Below are positions 35,526 to 46,787 of a stretch of DNA of 64,000 bases, one piece after another. Position 1 is the first letter of the stretch; the number at the start of each line of letters is the position of its first letter. A model generated the notes under the pieces. The model did not search any database. It worked only from the letters and a program-made list of their open reading frames with translations, and was not told the DNA's origin. The stretch lies in NCBI RefSeq assembly GCF_040436345.1, contig NC_133230.1, positions 29,322,551 through 29,386,550 on the forward strand. The letters are read 5' to 3'. The translations under genes and the position numbers were made by a program. The stretch comes from Pagrus major (lineage: Eukaryota; Chordata; Actinopteri; Spariformes; Sparidae).

Positions 35526-35605
35526 AAATTCACAAATACTTTATTTGTCCCCGGGAGGCTTTAGTTGTCCCTGGGGGGCAGTACAAATCAACTACTCTAC
35601 GAGCT
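35526..35605 (+). mobile_element. LINE 3'-end fragment
   Basis: ACTTTATTTGTCCCCGGGAG and TCCCTGGGGGGCAGTACAA resemble the 3' region of fish L2-type LINEs. It directly abuts the SINE tail. Very short; no coding sequence. Confidence 0.45.
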
Positions 35606-36648
35606 AACCTGTCGACTGCACGAGCAGCGACGCGGAAGGTGAAGATGATGGTGGTATAGGTACAATTAAATCTATCTAAGACAGCTTGCTAGTATGTTCT
35701 TTGTATTGCATGCACAGTCTCCTGTTGTGATATGGGTTGATCCAGAAAGATAATTTTATTGTCAGTTGAAGACACCAAAAATCTTCAAATTCATAGCCAA
35801 TTAAACACATCTCATTCATCTCCAGTCACAATTCATACACAACTTTGTCTTGGTACCGTGAAAGATTCAGCGGTGGGGAAAAGGGAGTGTGCTTCACAGT
35901 CTGGGATTGAGGACATCCTACACATTGCGTGTTTATCAAATACCAACAGCTTCTTTCTGCAGTGAAAATACAGGCGCATTATGCTGGAGGGAGAGACCCA
36001 GAAACATCAACAACAGCCAGAGAGCTGTGGTTGTTATGTAAGCTGAATCAAATTGATCCAATGGGGATCGACTTGTTGGGCTTGAGCTGCAGTGACATGG
36101 ATGAAAATTCAGGCATAATAATCTGTGAGCACTTGCAGAGGGCAAATCATTGCTGTAGTCATTGTTAGCTGATACAGCTACGCATTCTGGTTGTATGGAT
36201 GAAATCCTCTTTCATATCATCTGATCTCTGTAATATTGCCCAGGATCTTCAGTTTTGCAGTGATTACAGCAATTTGGCTTGTTATTGTAATAACAGGGCA
36301 CAGTCACTCATCTTCACTCACCAAAAGTCATAAACAAAAGAGCTTGTTCCTAAGATCTGCTGTATTTTATTTTATTTTTTATTGTATTCGAAAGACGCTC
36401 CAAGAGTAAAAGAACCAATATTAATGTAGATGCCATAGTCACAGATTCTACTATGGATGGGCAATAACACAACATAATGCATATTAGAAGAATTGAATAA
36501 GCCTTTGCAGTTTTTGATAATAAATAACAATTGTTTATTGTGTAAATTCTGTTAATTATAGCGGCATAGATGCAGTGCAGCACTGGCCAGAGTATTCATG
36601 TGCCTAGAATGTGGTCTAATGTGTGACAGATCCTTTATTTTGATAGTC
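35606..36648. other. Intergenic, no gene recognised
   Basis: Non-coding. Frames of up to about 80 codons at 35.9-36.2 kb show no known motif. Confidence 0.45.
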
Positions 36649-37335
36649 AGTGATGGAATGTAACTAAGTACATTTACTCAACTTTGAGGTACTTGTACTT
36701 TAGTTGAGTATTTCAATTTTCTGCTACTATCATAAAAAAACACTGATTCTGGTAATCAGAAAAATGACTATTATTCAGTATATACTATATTATATATACT
36801 GAATATCTGTTCTGATAATTACGATATTTCTGTTCTGTACAAGCGGCATGTCTTGCATTTCTGTCTGTCCTGGGAGAGGGATCCCTCCTCTGTGGCTTGT
36901 CCTGAGGTTTCTTCCATCTTTTTTTCCCCGTTTTTTTTTTGTCAATATGGCAAGTTTTTCCTTGGGTCTAAGGACAGAGGATGTCGTTCACTGTACAGAT
37001 TGTAAAGCCCACTGAGGAAATGTGATTGTGATTTTGTGCTAAACAAATAAAATGGATTTGATTTGATTTGATTTGATAATTGGCCAATAACGCCAATGGC
37101 AAGTCAACAGCAAGTACACACTTTATACATGTACATATATGTAAATGTAAATATGTTTAATTTACTTTTGCTTATGCTTTTGATACTTAGGTACATTTAT
37201 TGCCAGGAGATTACACTGAATACATACTAATACTGCATTTTATATCAGATACTTTAAGACTTTTAAGTTCTATTTGTATGGGCGACGTTCACTTTTACTC
37301 AAGTCTGACTTTTGGGTACTTTTTATGACACTGTT
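36649..37335. mobile_element. Dispersed AGTGATGGAATGTAACTAAG repeat, interrupted by a LINE tail
   Basis: The left part (36649-about 36850) opens AGTGATGGAATGTAACTAAG. The right part (about 37079-37335) continues with the TACTTTAAGA and ACTTTTACTCAAGTCTGAC sequence expected later in the same repeat. Between them sits a LINE 3' end. Related fragments occur at 2330-2420, 3460-3550 and 22030-22140. Confidence 0.6.
36855..37078 (+). mobile_element. LINE 3' UTR fragment with (GATTT)n tail
   Basis: The stretch from GTCCTGGGAGAGGGATCCCT through TAAAGCCCACTGAGG to TGCTAAACAAATAAAATGGA, ending in tandem TTGAT units, is the non-coding 3' end of a common fish non-LTR retrotransposon. 5'-truncated; inserted into the surrounding repeat. 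Confidence 0.7.
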
Positions 37336-37399
37336 AACAATGACTCTACGATCTCATGATACGATATAGCGTATTAATAACTTAGTTTCTACTTTTTTG

Positions 37400-37660
37400 C
37401 AATGCTGATGCTCAACGTTAGAGCTAAAACAATAAGTCTATTAATCCGTTGAATCTGTTGAATGACAGAAAACTAAACTATTTTTGATAAATCATTTCAG
37501 TCATTATTCAAGCAAAAATACCAAACATGAGCTCGTTCCACTGTGAAGATTAGCAATTTCTCTGTTTTATATCAGTGTAAAATTAAAATATTTGGGTTAC
37601 AGACTGTGCCAAAACAAGACATTTGAAGATGTCACCTTGGGCGCTGATATTACCTTGCGA
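37400..37660. repeat. Dispersed repeat, fragment of the family at 53.64-53.96 kb
   Basis: It shares AATTTTTCAAGCAAAAA-type and ACAAGACATTTGAAGATGTC landmarks in the same order as 53640-53960. Non-coding, diverged. Confidence 0.55.
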
Positions 37661-37671
37661 GGGATTCTGTC

Positions 37672-37673
37672 TG

Positions 37674-37744
<71 letters not shown>

Positions 37745-37778
37745 GTCTATCTATCTATCTATCTGTCTATCTATCTAT
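37672..37778. repeat. (TCTA)n microsatellite
   Basis: About 26 tandem TCTA units with three TCTG variants. The Ser-Ile-Tyr-Leu run in the overlapping frame is its translation, not a protein. Confidence 0.97.
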
Positions 37779-38252
37779 TAGCTGTACAGACACAGCATAC
37801 ACAAATCTTCCTGCTAATAACAAAACCAGAGGATTGGGGAATGGAACAGAGGAATTCTGTGTCTGAGATGGAAGACAGCAGAACAGGGAGAGAAAAAAAA
37901 GAAAAGAAAATCCTGACAATATGTTTGAAGCTGTGAGAGACGAAGGTGAGTCGTGTGGAGGAGGGGTGGGACCTCCGAGCCTTTGGAGCCAATTTGAGGA
38001 CCTTGTGATGCAAAACCAGTCCTCAGCAACAGACAGTTCCCATGGCAACGTTGAGCTGCCAAAATTCCTTGTTGACAAATGACAGCTCCCCTCTACTTGC
38101 CTGGCGATGTGTGTGTGTGTGTGTGTGTTATTTGGCAAGTCCCCATCTTTGCCTTAGGCACAGGGGAAGAAGGGGTGAAGAGATCATTGTTTTATGTATG
38201 CAGAGATACATATGGTATTCACATACCCACATGCACGCACACACACACACAC

Positions 38253-38298
<46 letters not shown>

Positions 38299-38936
38299 TA
38301 CAATTGCAACAACATCCTCTTACTGCAAGAACATGTTATTAATGTTAGATGTCATATTGTTTAGCATGTTTGTACACTAAATAATTATGCTATTAAAGGT
38401 AATGGTGATCATGCACTATCATGTAGTACAGAGTACTTCTGCATTTGCCAGGAGATTCACAGAAAGATTGTGGAGTAGCTCAACTATATTTGACAAAACT
38501 GAAATTATAAAGTTAGCAAAAAATATTAACTTTTTTAAATTAATGGATAAATGGTTACATTTTTGTTATAGCAGTTAGCTTAAAGTAATTGATAAATGAT
38601 AAATAATGTAAGCTAAAAGTAATATAGGCTATAAATGGTCAAAATTAGGGTTTGAGTTACATGGGAACCAATGGGAGTTGAGCTCCCATAAGGTAAGTTA
38701 GCTAAACTGATGGATAAATCCACTCAAGACCAGCATACATAATTAAACAGGTCTCTTTAAATTTGACTCCCAATATGGAATTATAAACATCTAAATTGAC
38801 TTAACATTATTTTTAGTAAAATTACAATTGTATATATTACAATCCATTACAATCTGACAATCTAATAATAGAAAGTGCAGTGAAATGAAAAATACAGAGG
38901 AATGTGAAGCAGGAGCAGAGAAAGATGAGCAGCAGG

Positions 38937-38994
<58 letters not shown>

Positions 38995-40378
38995 CCCTGC
39001 GGCAGAAGTGTCGTGAAGAGATGATCTTCCATCCTCACCTCCCAACAGATCTGTCAAGATGTTCAGACCCATGATTTAACCTCCCCACTTCACACTGTTA
39101 CATCCTACCAACACATACACAATCTCTGCAGTCTGTACTACAATGGCTAGCTGCTTTCAAGCAATCGGGAGGAATGTCACACAAAACCTGCACAGTATTA
39201 GAAATAATCCAGTAATAAGGGAACACATAGGGAGCACTAATACTGGATCAAAGCAACATTTAACTTAAGGCACTTAAGGTGGATGACAGTACTGTGTATG
39301 CACAAACTGCATTAAACCAGTATACAGAATACCTCTTAATAACACTTAATATTGACGAAGTGCCTGTATTTTAATTGTCCCTTGCTTTTCTCAAGGTTGT
39401 AGGGGACACAGGTCTAAGGGTCTGTGTGTGTGTGTGTGTTTTACGTTACAAGTGAATACTGCAGGGACAACAGACATGACAGGGAGTGCAGGGTGGAGTG
39501 TGGAGGTGACACAATGTCAGAAAGATTAACAAGAATTGAGGGGCAAAGTGACACCTGAGAGACCTTTGGTGAGTGCAAGCTGTGATACTGTACTCCACTG
39601 CACAGCAGACAGGGTGGGAAGCAAGACAATAAGCAGGAGTTCACAGACATACATTTACAAATACACGCACACACAATTGTCAATGCACTGTGAACTGCAA
39701 GGTTGTAATGTAAATGAATAAAGGAGGAGTAAGCCAGATATTTTTTTCAACATTTCTTTTACTGATCTTTACACTTGTCACAGAACATCACATAAAATCA
39801 GAGCTGACTTGCTCTTTTGTCGTTACAGACAATGCAGTTATGCTTTGTCATTTTTTTTTTCCATCCTTAAAAAAGTACCACTGGTAATTACTGGGTTTTT
39901 ATTATTTAGGGTTTAGACAAAGTAAAGTAAATAGGCTGGTACTCATTTGTACTTGTACTTATCTAGCTGAAGATGTGTCATCTATGCCAGTCTTATTTTG
40001 GACATAAGAGAAAAAGAAAAAGATGGGACAAGTGGCAACAAACCAACTGAGACCATCCAATTCTCACCTTTGAGTACGTCACTATGATTAAGAAAAACAA
40101 AACAAAACACCACTGACCGATAGAATATTTCCTTTTTTTTAAACTTCGGTGTAGGTTTGGGACCCTAATCTTCAGAGGTGCCGAATGAGACACAGCAACA
40201 AACTAGAAACCACTGATCATGCCATCATGACAAAAATAACAACTTGTTATGTAGTGTATCTGTCATTAATTGGTTCCTTTTTAGTGAAGTAGAAAACTTA
40301 GGAGTGTCAGCTCCTTCAAGGTTTTTTTAAAAAAAAAAAAGACATATAGTATCCTCATCAATATATACCTAAATAGTA
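37779..40378. other. Intergenic with microsatellites; no gene recognised
   Basis: Simple repeats: (TG)n at 38106-38128, (AC)n at 38234-38296 and 38939-38992, and (TG)n at 39421-39440. The frames on both strands around 37.8-38.1 kb lack known domains. Confidence 0.55.
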
Positions 40379-40765
40379 GGGCTGTCACGATTTCAATTTT
40401 AAATCAGTGTTTCAGAGATCCTGTATTGATTTTTTTGAGAAGAGGGTTTACTCATGGAGGAAAAAGTGAACTGAACTAAGGTGATATCATTGCCAAAGAT
40501 CCTTTATTGGTTTTTGTTGGGAGGAGGGTTTTGCTTGGGACAGATTTGAGAAACCAAACTTTGTAACAAACTTCCTTTCTATCTATCTATCATTTTCTAT
40601 CTTTCGTTGTTTATTTTTGAATCACTGAAGGCTGGCATTTTTGTTGAACTGTAAATGACAGTGTTCAGGGCAGAAAAGTCAAAGTCGAACAATAGCATAG
40701 CTGACAGTGCTAAAAAAAAAAAAAATAATCGAAAATGGAATCATTGGAATCATGACACCCCTTCT
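40379..40765. mobile_element. Probable hAT-type MITE (AGGGCTGTCACGATT ends)
   Basis: It opens TAGGGCTGTCACGATTTCAA and closes AATCATGACACCCCTT, short inverted ends typical of fish hAT-derived MITEs that carry CGATT/AATCG sequence. It includes a poly(A) stretch at about 40711-40724. Non-coding. Confidence 0.5.
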
Positions 40766-40888
40766 ATACAGGCTGACGCTGTTCAACCAACATGAATTCA
40801 CTCTATCATGCTTGATTCTATGTGCTTGGCAGGAACTTCAGGCGACACACACACACACACAGGTGTGGATCAATGGAGGCAGGTCATA

Positions 40889-41250
40889 TTAGGAGGTGTA
40901 TTATGTAGTTTTTGGTGAAGAAATTTTTATCATTTAAAAAATGTAATTGACTTTTTGAACGCAAAACAAACTAAATAAACAAACCCTCTTTTCATGACTA
41001 AATAAATTCAATATACAAACTTACCTTAAAGGATGACACAATTTCATACTGTTGTACATTGTTTATATAACCCTGCCACCTTTCTAGCTTCAAACAGTCT
41101 TCTGGGGACCTTATTTTCCTCTGAAAACAGCTTGTTTTTTCAGTTTTGGAAAAAAACAAAACATTTCAGAGTTTGTATTATTACCTCATTAATATTGTAA
41201 ATATTAAAGAGTTTGAATTACTTCTCCAAACCTACATAGTGCCTCTTTAA
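40889..41250. mobile_element. MITE, relative of 2687-3046
   Basis: AGGAGGTGTATTATGTAGTTTT at the left and CTACATAGTGCCTCTTTAA at the right match the ends of the element at 2.7-3.0 kb. The interior (AACAGCTTGTTTTTTCA, ACCTTATTTTCCTCTGA) also matches. It shares its right TTAA with the next element. Confidence 0.7.
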
Positions 41251-41726
41251 AGGAATAGAATGACATTTTGGGATACATACCTTTTCCCTTTCTCCTTGAG
41301 AGTTAGATGAGAATATATCACTGTCATGTCTGTGCAGTATATATGAAGCTATGAAGCCAGCAGGTTTGCTTTAGCTTAGCATTAAGACTGGAAACAGGCG
41401 GGAACAGCTAGCTTGGCTATGTCCAAAGGTAAAAAATCTGTCCACCAACACCTCTCAAACTCAATATTTGACTAATTAATATGTATTACATGTATGATTA
41501 AGTGTAAAAATTACACATTGTGGTTTTACTATTACTTGGCTGGGCGCAGAAACTTCCTGATTGCTGAGCAACTAGTAATGACACCAGTAAGATAGAGACA
41601 CAGATATAAACATGTTAATTAGCTTCACAGGTGCTGGTAAGCAGATTTTTGATAAGCTTTGTTGTAGATCTTCTTATGCTCAGCAAGAAAGTATGCATTT
41701 ATTAAAATGTCAGACTATTCCTTTAA
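41247..41726. mobile_element. MITE (AAGGAATAGAATGACATTTTGG family)
   Basis: It begins TTAAAGGAATAGAATGACAT and ends TGTCAGACTATTCCTTTAA. The interior contains GTTAGATGAGAATAT, AGCATTAAGACTGGAAACAG and CTGGCTGGGCGCAG-like segments typical of a very abundant percomorph non-autonomous element. Confidence 0.75.
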
Positions 41727-42979
41727 CTTCCAAATAGAGCTGACTGAAAAAACTGGAGCTTTTTGTCTTTACACACACAAAAACACATAATGACATTTTA
41801 TCTGTCTGTCCTGTTGTTGTTGCTACATATGTAGATCAGTGAGGACGCCAGGGTATTAGAAGTGTGATTCAATGATGATTTTTATAAAGCAACAGATCCA
41901 GATATGTTTTCTTCAAACTTTATCAATCGACAGACCAACTGAACCCTACTAAGCCTTTTTTTGGTTAATTCTAACTAAATGCAAATGGGGCTCTGAGCAC
42001 ACTAAAGGCTTTAGCTTTAACTGTCCTTGAAATCAGCTTTAAGTTTGGGCATTGTCAAGACTGGTAGTGCTTAGAAAACATGCATTTTGAAGTAAAAACA
42101 AACAAAACACATTTTGAGTGTGGAAATGAACTTTGAAATTTCATCGACATTTGAAAGAATCCCTGCATTTAACCACATGCCCTTGTCCTGTTTTAGTCAA
42201 ACACAGTCACTTGGAATGCAAGATATCTACTTAGCAACAGGAACAATTACATGAACACACAATATACAGGTATCTATAAAAACACTAAGGCACTTGAAGA
42301 TGTGATTTAACATTTCCAATGTTTATGATTGTTGTCATTTAAAATAATCTGAAGAATACACATCGTGCCGCTGCTGCAGCACAGTCGCTTGCCATTGCCT
42401 GAGACAGCGTTGAACTCAAATAGGCACGCGCAATTATGTGCAACCCATGTTTTTAATAAAACAGAAAAGCTTAAAATAAAGTTTTTTAAATGCTACATCC
42501 TATCTTGCAAACACACACACACAGAAGCACACACCCCCAAATCCACAACCCTTTATTTCATAGGTTTGTTTAGGGTCTTGAAACGAGACCGTTGCACCAA
42601 TATGAAGCCCCACTTGAGACCTTAAGTTTTGTGCTGTGGGGCTTGAAAATGGTCTTGGAGACAGTGCAATAGCAAGCTTCACTTCACCTTTGGGATTTAA
42701 GATCCCATCATATGGTTAGGGTTACTTAACCTCTATAAATGTGTTTCCAGTGCCACCAGTGGCCAAAAACTGTCTTTTTAAATTTTTTTTTCATCTGACA
42801 CAAGCAATAGAGTTGAAAGGAGTTTAAGTTAAATAAAACTGATTAAAATACAGCTGACTTGGCATTACTACAGAGTAGGTAGCTCACACCTTCATCTGCT
42901 ATGAGGAGAAATAATCTTCAACTGATGACAGCTGTGGTCATCATTACATTTTTATTCTAACACACTTAGAATGTAATTT
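41727..42979. other. Intergenic and sertad4 3' flank
   Basis: No further gene recognised. TTTATT at 42951-42956 and 42552-42557 (AATAAA on the minus strand) are candidate poly(A) signals for sertad4. The first is very close to the stop codon; the second would give a 3' UTR of about 450 bases. Confidence 0.4.
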
Positions 42980-43897
42980 TTATTGTCTATGAGCTCTGCG
43001 GTGCCAAAAGCTGATTTTGTGGAGCTCCCTTTCTGTGGCTGTTGAGTCCCACTGACAAGGTCTCTCAACCTGCTCCTCCTCTTCCTCCTCCTCCTCCTCC
43101 TCCTCTTCCTCCCCATGCTCTCCCTCCTCCTCCTCTTCTTCTTCTACCCTGTCTGTCATGCAGCTGTCCTCTGCTGTCCTTGTGTGTGCATGACCCAGCA
43201 AGGTCCTAGTCCTACTTTTCTGGCTTGACTTGTTCTCAACAACATCAAGGGACGGCCCAGCTTGTCTTCTTTCATTGTCTTCTTCCTCCTCCTCTTCCTC
43301 TTCCCTCTCTTCTTCTTCTTCTTCTTCTTCTTCTTCATTTTCCTCCTCCTCTTCAGCATCCTCATCCTCGTCATCATGCTCCTCTATGGCCACTGCCAGC
43401 CCTAACTTACTGTGGCTAGCTAGCTGAAAAAAGGAGGAGGAGTGAGGTGTGGACGGGCAGGTGGAGAGTGCTGCGTCGTACATGGAGAACGGGAGGTGGA
43501 GGTAGTGTCCTGCAGCAGCTGCCGCTGCATAGATGCAGCAGCATGTCTGGGCACAGTCAGGCCGCAGATCCCCTTGTCCTCCACGGACCATTCGGAAGCG
43601 CTTACGGAAGGGTGGGCCAGCCTGGGGCGTTATGCAGATCCGGGTGGGGACTGTTCCATGGAGCGCCTGGTGAGCAGGGTTAGTGCTGGGTGGTGGGACA
43701 CAGGGGCCAGTGGTGAATGCTGGGTTGGGTGGGAAGCACCAGTCAGTGCTCTGGAGCAGGATCTCAGCTCGAAGGCGCCGAAGGAGGTTGTTAACAAGGA
43801 CAGAGCGCCTGAGGAAGGCCTCAGGGTCGTCTATGAATCGCATCTTCTCCAGGGAGAGGCGCAGCACATGGGCACGCTCCTCCAAAACTGGTGCCAC
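42980..43897 (-). CDS. sertad4: sertad4 terminal coding exon (SERTA domain, acidic tracts)
   Basis: Residues 92-396. The acceptor on the minus strand is TCCTTCAG|GTGGCACC. The exon opens directly into the SERTA domain. After a Pro-rich and Ala-rich linker come the two glutamate tracts (43271-43384 and about 43065-43150). The same DNA read on the plus strand gives Leu/Ser runs that are not genes. Confidence 0.93.
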   Translation of the reverse strand: MAPVLEERAHVLRLSLEKMRFIDDPEAFLRRSVLVNNLLRRLRAEILLQSTDWCFPPNPAFTTGPCVPPPSTNPAHQALHGTVPTRICITPQAGPPFRKRFRMVRGGQGDLRPDCAQTCCCIYAAAAAAGHYLHLPFSMYDAALSTCPSTPHSSSFFQLASHSKLGLAVAIEEHDDEDEDAEEEEENEEEEEEEEEEREEEEEEEEDNERRQAGPSLDVVENKSSQKSRTRTLLGHAHTRTAEDSCMTDRVEEEEEEEGEHGEEEEEEEEEEEEEQVERPCQWDSTATERELHKISFWHRRAHRQ

Positions 43898-46768
43898 CTG
43901 AAGGACATTATCCTTTTAGATCTATATAAGCTCGTCTTTTTTTTTTACATGATATTTGTGTAAGAGAGTTTTCAACTTTTTTTCTAAGATATTAAAGGTG
44001 CAGTATGTAGGAATTTTTGTTCAAAACATTCAAACATGAACTCAAATTATCAACAGAATATGAAGAAAAAACAGCTTTGACGTTATGTCAAAGATGTCTA
44101 TGTATAGTGCTGTAGCGATATCTACTGAAGTTAGCATGCTAGCCAGCTAGCCCTGGGCCTGAATACTCTTTCTCCCAGCAGTCCAAAGCTCCTGTGCTAG
44201 TGGTGTAAACACCAACACTCCCTTGGTAGTCTGACTAGCTGCAGGGCTAACTGAGCTATAAAAGCTACTAGTAGGTACAGTCATGGATGTATAAACAGAA
44301 TACTGTTTACACAGTTAATAATGCAGTTAAAAGATACTCTGGGGTTGTGCTGTCCAATATTTGTTGGGAGAATGAATTCAACAGGTGGCCAATTCTCATG
44401 TACTTCACCTGTACAGCACATCAAGCCCAGCTACTGTTATCATGTTTCAGCTTTAACATTACCCACCCACCAACTCCAACCCTTTATTTTAAAACTCCTG
44501 ATTGAGACCAATTTAAGATTTTGGATAACAGTTCCTTACAATGCTTTAGCCATTCTGAATAAGCAAAATAACAATGCACTGTATTTACTGACTGCCATTT
44601 TATTTGAGTCTCAGAATTCTGGGTGTATTATTTATCCCCTATGTAGTGTCCTCAAAAATTCCCACAATGGAACAAACGAGTAGAGTCCAATGTTTGTTAA
44701 CAACATGACAATGCAATCTGTTAGTGATGACACAAAATTATGGTGATTCAGAAAAAAGTCTGAAATCTCCAGCTTACTATAAAGTAAACTATTGGGAATA
44801 TTAATTGAATAACTGGACAGTGATATTCTTCTTTCAAATTATGTCATCATGACAAATGATGTTCTGCAATCATTTTAATTAAAGAGTGAATTGAATGCTG
44901 TCTTGATACACTGTGTGCTCTGAATGTGAGAATTTGGAGTGTGTTAATACTTACAGTCTGGCAGTATGTCCTGAAACTGAAGCGAGGCTCATCGTCATCA
45001 TCAACAAACTTCCTCTTGAAGTATGCAATCCGTGATACTGAGACATGATCAGGCAGTCGCCTGCAGGGGGGTTCTAGGGGCACAGAAAAGAAAAACACCA
45101 TAAACCAACTACACTGGTGGACTAAACAATGTTACAACATCTTTGACATAAGAGAAATGAACACCATTGTATGATTTCATAACTTACACAAACTATTAAT
45201 TGTAGAATCCTGTATGAAGTAATTTGGAGCCTCAATGCAGTGTATTTTGTCATTTGATGATATTTCATATATTTGAGTCATTTCCTGACAATGTTGATGA
45301 ACAACACTCAATCGCCAAGTATTTTTTTTTTGCCAATAATTTAATTTTACGCTCAAACTTAAAAAAAAAAAAGCTTTCGCAAATATAGGACAATGACGTA
45401 TGACTATCATATGGAATCTGTGAGTCATGCGTCATGCAGTTTGAGAAGCTGTAGAGATATGGAGCCTGATCAAGGCCAAAACATTTGTTAATTTGGCAAA
45501 AAAACCCATTGGATTGAAAATATAAAATTTGTAACCGAAAGTTCAAGTAGTTCAAGTTCTGGCTCCATATACAGACACCAGCAGTGTCTCCCAAAATGTG
45601 AATCATGGACTTAAGTGTATATGATGGTAAAAGTTGCTAATATCCATGCTATTGCTATCCATACTAATTTCAATGCTATTGCTATCCATACTAATATCAA
45701 TACTGTTGCTATCTATACTAATATCAATGCTATTGCTATCCATGCTAATGATGTTGATCTTGCTAGAACGGCAATCTGGTTGCCATCGAAACGAACAACA
45801 TCTGACTATTAACCATGCCTTGCCTTGTTTGATTAAGAATGTTAAATGTTAAAAAAAGGAAGTAATAATGTCTGGAGTGGGGCCCTCAACATCTATGCAA
45901 CTTGGATGGTAGAAAATGTGTATAATTAGATTTTTTCAATTGTAATCATTACTTACTCTACTTTGATACTAAAGGCATTTAATGTATTGTAAGGACATAT
46001 TGTATGTGAAAATCACATAAGTAACCAAAAGTGCTGTGAGACATTAATACCGAACTGAGTTGTACAGCATCATTAACACATTTTCTAATGCATATGCTGA
46101 TCATGGTATACCTAAGTGCTATGCGGAGGCAACTGGACTTCCTTGAGTTTCGAGCAAGACCATTTGCCTACGTGACTTGCTTGAGTTTCTTGAACAGAGT
46201 TGCACTTAGAATTCTGATGCATTGATTGAAAAAAAGACATTTTACTTTACAACATATTTAAGTTTCAGTCCAACCAGATTAAGCTTGAGTTGAACCTTAT
46301 CCTTAAAAGTATTTTAATGGCAGCAGGCTATGGGAAAGAACATGTTTATTGGGTAACTCATTTTAAAAGGAAATGTCCTACTGGCAAAATGTGTTGGTCC
46401 TTCAAACAATTAAAGTGGAACTTTATGAAAGCAAGCGCTCATACTGCTAACTAGCTACCATGGTCATTAGTTTAATTGCTCTTCATCATTAATATCTGTA
46501 TGCTTATCTGCACTCAAGTGACAAATAGTGATAGATGGTTTGGGCAGAGGCAACTTATTGCCAGGGCTCAAAAAACTAAGGACTTGAACAAACATCTGTG
46601 CTCGGTGTCAATACCTGGTGTAAATTGCTCTTCAGAGCTGCATGGTGGAGCAGGGTTTGAAAGGCAGGTCTTAGTGCAGCGCTCCGATTCCCATATGGGC
46701 TGGTACGTGGAGAGCGGAGGGTCTCCTTCTGGGTCCAGGAAAGGATTCATGGACAAAACTAGGGTCAT
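42980..46768 (-). CDS. sertad4: SERTA domain-containing protein 4, three coding exons
   Basis: Joining exons 46768-46615, 45073-44955 and 43897-42980 on the minus strand gives 1191 bases in one frame: 396 residues plus stop. All junctions have GT-AG signals in matching phase. The N terminus MTLVLSMNPF, the segment ISRIAYFKRKFVDDDDE-like (exon 2) and the SERTA domain (about 95-140: EERAHVLRLSLEKM, DDPEAFLRRSVLVNNLL) identify SERTAD4. SERTA proteins bind cyclin-dependent kinase, PP2A or transcription-factor partners and act in the nucleus. The role of SERTAD4 itself is poorly defined. A basic stretch RKRFRM (about 189-194) may be a nuclear signal. Residues about 263-300 and a second tract near the C terminus are poly-Glu, coded by CTC/TTC simple repeats. 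The protein is longer than the mammalian one (about 356), mostly through these tracts. Confidence 0.93.
43065..43384. repeat. Coding CTC/TTC trinucleotide repeats in sertad4
   Basis: Two clusters of CTC and TTC triplets on the plus strand (GAG and GAA on the coding strand) at about 43065-43150 and 43271-43384 encode near-uninterrupted glutamate. Mixed codons argue for selection or age rather than a single fresh expansion, but the length is likely polymorphic. Confidence 0.9.
43992..44410. mobile_element. MITE in sertad4 intron (AGGTGCAGTATGTAGG family)
   Basis: It begins TTAAAGGTGCAGTATGTAGG. The interior carries GTTAGCATGCTAGCCAGCTAGCCC. The right end near TTCTCATGTACTTCACCTG is degraded. 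Same family as 9427-9825 and 21067-21866. Confidence 0.65.
44955..45073 (-). CDS. sertad4: sertad4 middle coding exon
   Basis: Completes codon 52 and encodes residues to 91 (EPPCRRLPDHVSVSR, AYFKRKFVDDDDE, ending TYCQT). The minus-strand acceptor is CCCCTAG|AA and the donor CAGACT|GTAAGT. Exon length 119 keeps the frame with both neighbours. Confidence 0.92.
45074..46614 (-). other. sertad4 intron between first and second coding exons
   Basis: About 1.5 kb, AT-rich, bounded by GTATTG donor and CCCCTAG acceptor. It contains the minisatellite at 45646-45756 but no other recognised feature. Confidence 0.8.
45646..45756. repeat. 30-bp minisatellite, about 3.5 units, in sertad4 intron
   Basis: Tandem units of the form GCTATTGCTATCCATACTAA plus about 10 further bases (TATCAAT) repeat with small changes. 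Frames across it give repeated Ile/Leu/Ser-rich or Ala-Ile-His peptides that are by-products. Confidence 0.85.
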
Positions 46769-46787
46769 CTCTCTCCCTGATTCCAAT
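46615..46787 (-). CDS. sertad4: sertad4 first coding exon
   Basis: The start codon is at 46768-46766, residues 1-51 plus one base of codon 52. The minus-strand acceptor is a strong pyrimidine run TTTTTTTTTTCCAG before ATTGGAATCAGG, so the exon begins about 19 bases upstream of the ATG and a non-coding exon must lie further upstream. The donor is ACACCAG|GTATTG. The start is supported by conservation of MTLVLSMN. Confidence 0.92.

Noticed and set aside
37592..37936. 114-codon frame with repeated Ser-Ile-Tyr-Leu
   Set aside because: Translation of the (TCTA)n microsatellite; no start context or conservation signal.
43156..43427. Lys/Arg-rich and Ser/Leu-rich frames overlapping sertad4
   Set aside because: Shadow frames of the poly-Glu coding triplets in the real sertad4 exon.
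43442..43963. 173-codon plus-strand frame opposite sertad4
   Set aside because: Lies antisense to the SERTA-domain coding sequence and extends into the intron. Openness follows from the codon composition of the real exon; no recognised domain.
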